Assembly (NCBI GenBank): GCA_937901395.1
Contig: CALCDB010000046.1
Span: forward strand, 1 to 12,941
From: an uncultured Verrucomicrobiota bacterium
GTDB lineage: Bacteria > Verrucomicrobiota > Kiritimatiellia > RFP12 > UBA1067
Reading direction: 5' to 3'
DNA length: 12,941 nucleotides
Each line of letters begins with the position of its first letter. Position 1 is the first letter of the stretch. Below the pieces are notes generated by a model that saw nothing but the letters and a program-made list of their open reading frames with translations, did no database searches and was not told the origin of the DNA. Below, one piece after another: positions 1-6,623 of the stretch. Made by a program: the position numbers and the translations under genes.

Positions 1-28
1 TTCTCTCCCACAAAATCTCTCTTCTTAT

Positions 29-45
29 GGGGCGCGCAGCGCCCC
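29..45 (-). terminator. GC-rich hairpin downstream of the giant LamG gene
   Basis: A perfect 7-bp stem (GGGGCGC / GCGCCCC) with a 3-nt loop lies about 70 bp past the stop codon of the giant LamG protein gene. On the minus strand it is followed by ATAAGAAGAG and only later by a short T run (ATTTT). As an intrinsic terminator it therefore has a strong stem but a poor U-tract. It may act as a backup terminator or protect the mRNA 3' end. Confidence 0.35.
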
Positions 46-66
46 CTCCCCGCGCTTGAAAGACAA

Positions 67-91
67 GGCGGCGAATCTTTCGACCGCCGCC
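67..91 (-). terminator. Probable intrinsic terminator of the giant LamG gene
   Basis: Arms GGCGGCG (67-73) and CGCCGCC (85-91) form a 7-bp GC stem around an 11-nt loop, within which CGAA and TTCG can also pair. Read on the minus strand the stem is followed by TTGTCTTTC, a moderate T-rich tail. It sits about 25 bp after the TAA stop of the upstream gene, where a terminator is expected. Confidence 0.5.
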
Positions 92-116
92 CCGTCTTCG
101 TATCGAGCACCCTTGC

Positions 117-3100
117 TTAACGCAGATACATCATCGTGCCCATTACCTTGACTGGCGCGATTTTCGCCGAAAGTACACCTGTCTGATCATCGTAGACGAG
201 TTCATATTCGTTTCCATCCTCCGGCCAAATTGGCGTAATCTTCTCGGTGTCAAGCCCAGTTACCGTCATTACCGTAACGCCCTCTTCTGGTATCGTCCAT
301 CCCGAAAGGTCGAGCTTGAATCCTTCGTTGTCGTTGATTGTCAATGTATCAAATGTCGCCGCAACGCCATTTGCAAGATACAATGTCGAATCGGCGAACA
401 TCACAACATTAAGCGTTCCGTTCTTTACGAATGCATTGGAGAGCTTGAGCGTCGCCGCCATCTGAACCATAATGTCAGTTGTCGTATCTTCTGGGAAGGT
501 TGTCTGCCTCATGAAGTCAAGCGTACCTTGCTGAACATCAAACGAACCGCCGCCAACAATCGTTGCCGTGCTAATATGATATACCGATTCACCTATCTTC
601 GTTATCTTATTGCCATTGAGTTTGTAGTCAATCGCGTTGTAGCCCTGACTGATCGACGCAAACTCGTTGGTGTTCGGCGTATCGATAATGGAATTAGCCA
701 ATACCGACACATCCCAATTCTGCTTATAGTTAATGTCGATTGCATCGCCAGTATTCGTAAGCTTGCCGCCATTGAGAATAAGCTTCGCTCCGATATCACG
801 ATTACCGTTGATATCCAAAGTGGCGCCCTCGTCGATCTTGATATACTCGCCATAACGCGCATCGCCGAACTTGACCATTCCATCGTTATTAACTACGATA
901 TTCGTAAGCGCAATCGCAAGCGAAGTATCGAATGTAAGCGTACGCGTATCGTTGATTACGAGAGTATCGTCCGCGATACGCGGAATCGGGTTGCCCGCAA
1001 CATCCACGAATGCGGTCGTATCCTCGATCAACACTTCCTCATCCTCGGATGCGAGGTAAATATCAGTGCCGATTGGCTCACGCGTGGAGGTAACGGTAAC
1101 GAAGTAGCACCCTTCCGCATAGCCCATCGTAGCCGAGCAATACGAGCCCTCAGCAGGGCCTATGAACTTCACGCGCTCATCCTCGTCCATCGGTCCCGTC
1201 AACTTGACGGACTGCCCCGCATACTGAGTAAGCGATGCCGTCGAAAAGTCGAATGTAAGCGCACCATCATCGCCAAGCTTGGTAGGTCCGCCCACGATCG
1301 AAAGCGCGAAGCCCTTGATCGTAATCGGCGCATTGATGAAGGTCGCGCCATCATTGGTCACCTTGCCATCGACGCCGCCAACGAAGGTGAAGCTCGGCTC
1401 CACCGCGCCTTCCGCCGCCATGAACGTAAGCGATTCGCAATCCGTTACCGTATCAATCGTGATTTGCGCCGCGCCATTCGCGCTCATCTCCACTGCCGCG
1501 CCGCTCGCCGGCTCCGCGAACTTCTCCTCTTCGCCTTCCTTCGTCCAGCTCTCTTCCGCAACCCAATTCTCCTCACCCTCGAATGTGCGGGCGTAAGTTC
1601 CGAATGGCGAAACATACGCGAATTCATCCGAGAGCGCCTTCAACGCTTGCGGACCCAACGCGTACTCGTAAATGCGCACCGCCTGAATCGCCGTAGCGTT
1701 GGTGGCGCCATTTGCCCGCTGAATTCCCGTAGATCCAGGGTTGCCATGAATCGAGCCAATCTGAAGCTGATTGCCGAATGTCGGGTTCTCGACCTCCGTC
1801 TCGTTCCACTTCTGTCCATCGAGATATACGATGATCTTCGTTGGCGTCTTGGTGAACACATACGTGTGCGAAGTAGTGGTAGCGTTCGGAACGCCCATCG
1901 TCGCCAACGCCTGATACGGAGTAGCACCATCTATCGTGCGGACGATCTTCACCTCGTTATCATTCTTGCCCGCGATAAGGCCGATCGTTCCGCCTTCCTT
2001 CGTACCGAAAGTGATGAGCGCGGCATTCGGCACATTCGGCAAAATGCCCGCCACCATGCACGACCACGTTTCCGCTGGGTAGGTAATGCCGCCTGTTGAA
2101 TATGGAGTCGAGAGAGTATTCACCGCCCAGCCGTACTTGAACGACTCGCCAGTAAGGTAGCTGTTCGAGACATCATAATCGGTGTCGAACTCAATCGTAT
2201 CCGTCTTCTTACCTCTACTTGCATCCGACCGTCTCCCGCTACCGGCTCCCATAAAGGTCCAGTCGTAGAGACATACGCCATTATCAACAATCGGGATATC
2301 CCAAATTGGCATTCCCTCGACACCGGTCAAATCAATCTTGGCGAGTTCGTCAATCAAGCCCTGTCCGCTAAGCTCGCTCTTGTTCGCAACCGTAACGTCC
2401 TTCTTAGAGACGATCGCTACCTTATCGCACAGGAGTAGATTATCGAGAATGAAGTCGCCGCCATTCAGGTAGAGCGTGAACTCGCCCTCGTAGCCCAGCA
2501 ACTTTTCATTGATCTTCATTGCGGTAACATCCTCGCCTTCTGCCGCCACATACGTAGTGCGCCCATCGAGCAGCCATCCAACATCCGCGAAATCGAACAT
2601 CTCCACCAACGAAGAATACTCTTCCGCATCAATGCCGTCCACCGGCTGAATCTTGAGCGTTTCCGCCTTGTCCTCCACGAAATTACGCTTTACAAACACC
2701 TTCGAGATCTTCGCTTCCTGCAAAAGCGCGAGATCGCCCTTCGCGAAGTAAAGCGTCACCGAATCCGTCTCGCAGGTAAAGCCGACCTGAACTTCAGTTG
2801 GTTCTTCAATTTGCGCCGTGAAAAGATCGACGATATTCGCAATGCTAATCTCCTCGTCACTGATCGTATCGTAAAGCATGCTCTTGGAATACGCAACCGT
2901 GTTCTCGTTATAGACGAGAGTCTTGTTTTCAATCATCGTCGGCTCAACCGTCTCATCGGCATTCGCTACATATACCGTCTTATTCAAGAACTTATCGCTT
3001 AAGGTAGTGAGCGTGCCCGAACAAACCGCTACCGGAACATCCTCGGCGGTTTCGCTCGGGAAGATATACGTTACCTCATTCGCTACCGACACATCACCGA

Positions 3101-4862
3101 AAGCCGATGCTCCCGTAAGTGAAATGATGCCATTTTCAACCGTGAGCGGAGCCGTGAACGATTGTCCATCGACCATCTCAATCGCTCCCTTGCCGAACTT
3201 CGTTACCGTTACCGTTCCTCCATGTGGCTCAACCGCGCTATTGATCGTCAACTTGGAGTTCTCTCCTACATAAATGCCAACGCCAACGCTACCCTCGTTT
3301 CTCGCCATAATTCCCGTGTTGCCCAACTGATTGATCACGGCTGGCTTCGTGAAATTCTGCGTCTCGCTCGCGGGAACGTAGAACTGCGCCGCACTCTCAA
3401 TCGCTCCGCCATTGATACGGAAGTTGCTTCCGTCGTCCGTTAAGTTGAACGTCGAACCCGGCATCAAGTAGAACTGCTGCGCCCAATACATTGTTCCTCC
3501 GACTGGCACAAGATTCAGGGTTGAATCTTCATCGACCTTGATGATGCCATTCGCGTTCGAAGCCCCCGAAGTCCATCCGCAAAGATTGCGCGCATTGAAG
3601 GTAAGGGTCGCTCCTTCGGTGATGAGGATCGTCGGCTTTTCTGGCGTCGCATTCGTGCCGAACTTAAGTCCGCCGCTCTCGCAACGATACTGCATCGTAT
3701 GCGTTCCACCCGCGAAAATGATATGCGTGGCGAATGTCGCATTTTGATAACCGGTGCCATAATCCAAGGTCGCACCATACTCGCCTTCGCCCACGAACTT
3801 GTAGGTTACATTATCTCCCGCCGACTTGATTGCCGACAAAAGATTCGATGCATCATAACCCGTCGTCGCATCAAAATCAAACTCAACCTGTCCAACGAAT
3901 TCCGCAAAAGCAACTCTGCCCACGAAACTACCCAAAACGCTCGCTTCCCCCTTAATTGTTACCAGCTCGCCTTCCGCTCCACCAGCAAAAGCGAAACTTA
4001 TGCCATCTGGACTCGTATTACCGAGGTCAATCGTCGCCGCTCCCTCGAATGTCATCGTCACGAATGCATCCGTCGTTGGCGGATCATCCTCCCATGGAAT
4101 GTTTTCCCATACATCGTCAAACCCATCTGGAATCGTCACATTGATGGTCGGCGCATCCGAAGAAGAATAGATGCGAATATCGCTCTCGCTCAGCACCTCC
4201 GCATAAAGGCGCCAATCCTGAAGCGCAAGACCTGTTGAATCGACGCAACCTTGTTGAGCCGCTGTCTGACCATTAGCAACCGCAAAAATGCCATACGCCG
4301 TACGCGTAGTGGTTGCACCGTAGCTTCCCGTTCCCCTCGAATATCCATCCACGTATAACGTCAAACTTCCATTATTTGAAGTTAGCACATAAGTATGAAA
4401 GTCGGTTATGTCATCAACCGTGGCGCTGACCACCTCGGTATGGCTTTCACCAACATTGTGATTAAACGAAACCACATTCCCTTTCACATATAGTCCATAC
4501 ATATCGCCATTGCCATTACCTGGACCCCACGCGCACAAGCAAATGCGACTATCTCCCAAATCTGGAACCTTCGCAATCATGCCAACTGTCCAAGTCGAGG
4601 TGCCGATATTATAGCCCTGAGTATTACCAGTAGCCCCAGCGCCCGTCAACTGAAATGCCTGCACTCCTTCATCGCGCCCGTCAACATACGTTCCAGAGAT
4701 ATTCTTCACCGTGGAAATATCGGTTGAACCGATATTCACGATACTACCATTGAACGTATGACCGAACTTAGGCGTGCTGCCAAGCCCCGCAACTGCAGAC
4801 CCAGTTGCCAAAAAAGTCGCAAATGCGACACTCGCTACCGCTAATAGTTTTAACTTATTCAT
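117..4862 (-). CDS. Giant secreted protein with two LamG-like domains and beta-strand repeats
   Basis: 1581 residues starting ATG and ending TAA. Residues 1-26 are a clear Sec signal peptide: basic start (MNKLK), hydrophobic core, and an AVAG cleavage region. Residues about 27-235 resemble a LamG/concanavalin A-like jelly roll, with the diagnostic HTYVLT...LTLYVDG strand pair near 154-175 and a closing WRLYAEVLSESDIRIYSS. A second LamG-like domain lies at about 860-1085 (HTYVFT...IIVYLDG, then VRIYEYALGPQALKAL). The regions between and after are Asn/Thr/Asp-rich beta repeats like autotransporter-associated strands, for example VTKFGKGAIEMVDG near 550 and GGGSFDVQQGTLDF near 1430. The protein is acidic. 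I see no LPXTG, no PEP-CTERM and no C-terminal beta-barrel; it simply ends GTMMYLR. Role inferred: cell-surface or extracellular adhesin or glycan-binding protein. The ligand is unknown. It is monocistronic, with its own promoter and terminator. Confidence 0.85.
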   Translation of the reverse strand: MNKLKLLAVASVAFATFLATGSAVAGLGSTPKFGHTFNGSIVNIGSTDISTVKNISGTYVDGRDEGVQAFQLTGAGATGNTQGYNIGTSTWTVGMIAKVPDLGDSRICLCAWGPGNGNGDMYGLYVKGNVVSFNHNVGESHTEVVSATVDDITDFHTYVLTSNNGSLTLYVDGYSRGTGSYGATTTRTAYGIFAVANGQTAAQQGCVDSTGLALQDWRLYAEVLSESDIRIYSSSDAPTINVTIPDGFDDVWENIPWEDDPPTTDAFVTMTFEGAATIDLGNTSPDGISFAFAGGAEGELVTIKGEASVLGSFVGRVAFAEFVGQVEFDFDATTGYDASNLLSAIKSAGDNVTYKFVGEGEYGATLDYGTGYQNATFATHIIFAGGTHTMQYRCESGGLKFGTNATPEKPTILITEGATLTFNARNLCGWTSGASNANGIIKVDEDSTLNLVPVGGTMYWAQQFYLMPGSTFNLTDDGSNFRINGGAIESAAQFYVPASETQNFTKPAVINQLGNTGIMARNEGSVGVGIYVGENSKLTINSAVEPHGGTVTVTKFGKGAIEMVDGQSFTAPLTVENGIISLTGASAFGDVSVANEVTYIFPSETAEDVPVAVCSGTLTTLSDKFLNKTVYVANADETVEPTMIENKTLVYNENTVAYSKSMLYDTISDEEISIANIVDLFTAQIEEPTEVQVGFTCETDSVTLYFAKGDLALLQEAKISKVFVKRNFVEDKAETLKIQPVDGIDAEEYSSLVEMFDFADVGWLLDGRTTYVAAEGEDVTAMKINEKLLGYEGEFTLYLNGGDFILDNLLLCDKVAIVSKKDVTVANKSELSGQGLIDELAKIDLTGVEGMPIWDIPIVDNGVCLYDWTFMGAGSGRRSDASRGKKTDTIEFDTDYDVSNSYLTGESFKYGWAVNTLSTPYSTGGITYPAETWSCMVAGILPNVPNAALITFGTKEGGTIGLIAGKNDNEVKIVRTIDGATPYQALATMGVPNATTTSHTYVFTKTPTKIIVYLDGQKWNETEVENPTFGNQLQIGSIHGNPGSTGIQRANGATNATAIQAVRIYEYALGPQALKALSDEFAYVSPFGTYARTFEGEENWVAEESWTKEGEEEKFAEPASGAAVEMSANGAAQITIDTVTDCESLTFMAAEGAVEPSFTFVGGVDGKVTNDGATFINAPITIKGFALSIVGGPTKLGDDGALTFDFSTASLTQYAGQSVKLTGPMDEDERVKFIGPAEGSYCSATMGYAEGCYFVTVTSTREPIGTDIYLASEDEEVLIEDTTAFVDVAGNPIPRIADDTLVINDTRTLTFDTSLAIALTNIVVNNDGMVKFGDARYGEYIKIDEGATLDINGNRDIGAKLILNGGKLTNTGDAIDINYKQNWDVSVLANSIIDTPNTNEFASISQGYNAIDYKLNGNKITKIGESVYHISTATIVGGGSFDVQQGTLDFMRQTTFPEDTTTDIMVQMAATLKLSNAFVKNGTLNVVMFADSTLYLANGVAATFDTLTINDNEGFKLDLSGWTIPEEGVTVMTVTGLDTEKITPIWPEDGNEYELVYDDQTGVLSAKIAPVKVMGTMMYLR

Positions 4863-4895
4863 ATATGAATATACCCTTCACAATTATTGCATATA

Positions 4896-4924
4896 ATATT
4901 ACCAAGTTTATTTTCTATCGTCAA
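4896..4924 (-). promoter_or_regulatory. Sigma-70-like promoter of the giant LamG gene
   Basis: On the minus strand TTGACG (4924-4919) is separated by exactly 17 bp from TAATAT (4901-4896). The predicted transcript start is near 4889, giving a leader of about 26 nt. A GAAGGG sequence 11 nt before the ATG may be the ribosome binding site. The motif CAATTATTGCA covers the expected start site (4881-4891) and recurs at 5051-5061. Confidence 0.65.
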
Positions 4925-4948
4925 GCGATTAAATTGAAAAATCTCACT

Positions 4949-4963
4949 CCCCAATTTCTGGGG
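4949..4963. repeat. Short CCCCA/TGGGG hairpin, REP-like
   Basis: CCCCA (4949-4953) pairs with TGGGG (4959-4963) across a 5-nt loop, followed on the plus strand by ACACACCCACAGCGG. On the minus strand GGGTGTGTCCCC leads into the hairpin. GC-rich short hairpins of this shape occur as REP-type elements in other genomes, but that link is from memory. The hairpin lies just upstream of the LamG gene promoter and has no T-tract directly after it, so it is not an obvious terminator. Confidence 0.35.
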
Positions 4964-5003
4964 ACACACCCACAGCGGCGATTCACGATATGATTTCCAG
5001 CAG

Positions 5004-5037
5004 TTTTCCATTACACGCATATATATGCGTGTGGAAA
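5004..5037. promoter_or_regulatory. Perfect 20-bp palindrome with extended stem
   Basis: ACACGCATATATATGCGTGT at 5013-5032 is exactly its own reverse complement. The flanks TTTCC (5005-5009) and GGAAA (5033-5037) are also complementary, with a 3-nt bulge (ATT) on the left arm. It could be a dimeric-regulator operator, a cruciform-forming site or an RNA hairpin. It lies about 90 bp upstream of the -35 box of the giant LamG gene, so an upstream regulatory role is possible but not shown. Confidence 0.45.
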
Positions 5038-5046
5038 TACTATTTT

Positions 5047-5063
5047 CTTGCAATTATTGCAAG
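5047..5063. promoter_or_regulatory. Inverted repeat CTTGCAA-TTA-TTGCAAG
   Basis: Two 7-bp arms separated by 3 bp make an operator-like dyad. It contains the 11-mer CAATTATTGCA, which also spans the predicted transcription start of the giant LamG gene at 4881-4891. It lies 10 bp from the extended 20-bp palindrome. It may be a binding site of a dimeric DNA-binding protein. No regulator gene is visible nearby. Confidence 0.35.
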
Positions 5064-5238
5064 TTATCCCTATCTTCATATCGGCATAATCATTTTAACA
5101 TTACCACCGATATTGACAATCTTAAGTCCGTATTCTTTTGGCTTACCTTTTATCATACCGTACGCGTTATCACCTATTGTCCGAGTAAATGTTTTTCGTG
5201 CATTATCCTTCTCCCTTTCTCCACCTCTACACGGCTAT

Positions 5239-5312
5239 CCTCTCCAATCGAATTAAATCCTGTTAATCCTGTCAAAATCTTAACCTCTCTAAGCCCTCAT
5301 GACAACCTCTCT
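5239..5312. repeat. 74-bp repeat, copy A
   Basis: This copy begins CCTCTCCAATCG and ends near CCTCATGACAACCTCTCT. It aligns without gaps to 5504-5577 with about 8 mismatches in 74. Internally it has a 9-bp tandem (AATCCTGTT / AATCCTGTC) followed by AAAATCTTAACC. It is followed after 3 bp by a 22-bp-period array. Its identity is unknown. Similar AATCCTGT tandems seem familiar from other environmental genomes, but I cannot verify that. Confidence 0.8.
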
Positions 5313-5315
5313 ATA

Positions 5316-5403
5316 TGGGGCATTTTGTGTACGCCTATGGGGCATTTAATGTACCTAATTCGGGCATTTCGTGTACGCCTATGGGGCAATTTGTGTACTT
5401 ATA
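5316..5403. repeat. Tandem array 1: four 22-bp units with a GTGTAC core
   Basis: Four adjacent units start at 5316, 5338, 5360 and 5382. The consensus is TGGGGCATTT, one variable base, then (G/A)TGTACGCCTA. Units 1 and 3 are nearly identical. Units 2 and 4 vary mainly in the last six bases. There are no spacers, so this is not a CRISPR. The even spacing of about two helical turns suggests one protein bound per repeat on a single DNA face. Confidence 0.75.
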
Positions 5404-5503
5404 TCAATTCAGCTGGATGTCTATATCAGTAAGGAAACTACATTATATCCAACAAGCAATCTATCAATATCCAAAAAACAATCTGTCTGTATCTCCACAT
5501 TCA

Positions 5504-5577
5504 CCTCTCCAATCGAAGCAAATCATGTCAATCCTGTCAAAATCTTAACCCCTCTAAGCCCTCATGCCAATCTCTCG
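5504..5577. repeat. 74-bp repeat, copy B
   Basis: This is the second copy of the sequence at 5239-5312, in the same orientation and about 89% identical. The central ATCCTGTCAAAATCT and AAGCCCTCAT blocks are unchanged. It too is followed, about 9 bp later, by a 22-bp-period array, but of a different sequence. Confidence 0.8.
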
Positions 5578-5586
5578 GGGTTGCCG

Positions 5587-5674
5587 ACCCAAAGTGTCCC
5601 TATAGTAAGCCCGATATGTCGGTATCAAAAAGCCCAAGTGTCCCTATAGTCCGCCCAATGTGTCGGTATTGCTT
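5587..5674. repeat. Tandem array 2: four 22-bp units in A-B-A-B order
   Basis: Units start at 5587, 5609, 5631 and 5653, each with TGTC at the ninth to twelfth base. Units 1 and 3 carry GTGTCCCTATAGT. Units 2 and 4 carry ATGTCGGTAT or GTGTCGGTAT. This gives a 22-bp period inside a 44-bp higher-order repeat. A GCCC-like tetramer begins each unit. The array ends 19 bp from the gluQ stop codon. Confidence 0.75.
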
Positions 5675-5693
5675 TAGGGGGTAGTGCAAAAGG

Positions 5694-6623
5694 TCATTGG
5701 TCGTGCAATGCCATAAGACGACAAGGCGTATGCGGAATAGTGGAAAGCGTGAATCGTGGCAGAAGATCAACAAGGCCGAGCTGCTCGCCCTTCTCCGCCC
5801 AACCACAGGAATGTGCGAGCATACCAATTAGTTCCTTTGGCGAATTACCACTTTCGCGAAAACTCGCTATCCTCGTGTCGCCATGACGCTTCGCCAAGCG
5901 TTTTCCATCCTCGCCGATCACCAATGGAACATGGCAGTATTGCGGGGTAGGCAAATTTAAGGCGCGTTGCAGAAGTATCTGCGCTGGCGTGGCCGCCAAT
6001 AGATCATCGCCGCGCACGACCTCGGTAACCCCCATCTCCGCATCATCAACCACTACCGCGAGCGTATAGCCGGCGCCAAACTCATCTCGTGCGATGGGAA
6101 AGTCGCCCAACGTTTCGGATACCGCTTGGGCATAATGGCCATAAAAAACATCGTCGAATTGAACTATCGTTCTTCGCGGCACCCGAAAGCGCCAACAGGG
6201 CGCCGCGCCCTTATATGCGAAGGCGTCTTTCCAACTGGAAAATCGGTCTCTACAAGTTCCGGAATAATAAAGTTGCTCGCCGGCATGCGGAGCCGATTGC
6301 GCGGCTTCCACATCCTTGCGCGAACAGACGCAGGGATACGCATCCAACTTCGCCAACGCTTCGCGGTAACGTTCCTTGCGCTCGCTTTGCACATACGCTT
6401 CATCCCAATCAAAGCCCAGCCATCGAAGATCCTCAATTGATTGCGCTGCGGCGCCTGGCTTATCCTTGGGATGATCGAGGTCTTCAATCCGCAAGATTAC
6501 TCGTCCGCCCTGCGAGCGTGCGCGCAACCATGCGATCATGAATGTTCGTGCATTACCGAGATGCAATGCGCCAGTTGGCGATGGGGCTAATCTACCGACG
6601 TATTTTTCCAAAACTTCTTCCAC
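5694..6623 (-). CDS. gluQ: Glutamyl-Q tRNA(Asp) synthetase
   Basis: 309 residues, close to the 300 or so usual for GluQ. The enzyme activates glutamate and attaches it to the queuosine base at position 34 of tRNA-Asp. It resembles the catalytic half of glutamyl-tRNA synthetase and lacks the anticodon-binding domain. Visible features are the class I signature APSPTGALHLGN (residues 13-24, HIGH-like HLGN), RIEDLD (45-50), zinc ligands C98, C100, Y120 and C124 in the CxC...YxxxC pattern typical of the family, and KRLAKR (241-246) as the KMSKS-like loop. The listed start is GTG and overlaps the upstream gene by 37 bp. A TTG at 6611 is preceded by GGAAG at good spacing and may be the real start, removing four residues. 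It is probably the last gene of the mla transcript. Queuosine synthesis genes are not in the window. Confidence 0.93.
   Translation of the reverse strand: MEEVLEKYVGRLAPSPTGALHLGNARTFMIAWLRARSQGGRVILRIEDLDHPKDKPGAAAQSIEDLRWLGFDWDEAYVQSERKERYREALAKLDAYPCVCSRKDVEAAQSAPHAGEQLYYSGTCRDRFSSWKDAFAYKGAAPCWRFRVPRRTIVQFDDVFYGHYAQAVSETLGDFPIARDEFGAGYTLAVVVDDAEMGVTEVVRGDDLLAATPAQILLQRALNLPTPQYCHVPLVIGEDGKRLAKRHGDTRIASFRESGNSPKELIGMLAHSCGWAEKGEQLGLVDLLPRFTLSTIPHTPCRLMALHDQ

Larger units (their letters stand above)
4863..5693. other. AT-rich non-coding region of about 830 bp with repeats and hairpins
   Basis: This stretch separates gluQ from the giant LamG gene. From left to right it contains the LamG gene promoter, a CCCCA/TGGGG hairpin, a long palindrome, a second inverted repeat, and two copies of a 74-bp sequence each followed by a 22-bp-period tandem array. 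Open frames of up to 135 codons exist on the plus strand. They have no ribosome binding site, have Ile/Leu/Ser/Pro-rich composition and run across the repeats, so I do not call them genes. I see no tRNA or intact transposase. Confidence 0.75.

Noticed and set aside
528..2099. Plus-strand open frame of 523 codons antisense to the giant LamG gene
   Set aside because: It is Arg- and Ile-rich with no domain resemblance, as expected for the reverse of a codon-biased real gene. The minus-strand gene has a signal peptide, domains and a promoter.
5076..5156. Minus-strand 26-codon frame (MIKGKPKEYGLKIVNIGGNV...)
   Set aside because: The residue composition is protein-like and it could be a small peptide or a gene remnant, but there is no clear ribosome binding site, no promoter and no recognised family.
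4990..5256. Plus-strand hydrophobic frame of 88 codons
   Set aside because: It has no ribosome binding site, no family resemblance, runs over a palindrome and repeat DNA, and has Ile/Pro/Ser-rich composition typical of chance frames in AT-rich DNA.
5025..5649. Plus-strand frames crossing the 22-bp arrays (77 to 135 codons)
   Set aside because: Their codons are made from the tandem repeats, they overlap each other in different frames, and none has a start signal.
5316..5674. CRISPR-like repeat arrays
   Set aside because: Units are adjacent at a 22-bp period with no unique spacers between identical repeats, units have diverged, and no cas genes are present.
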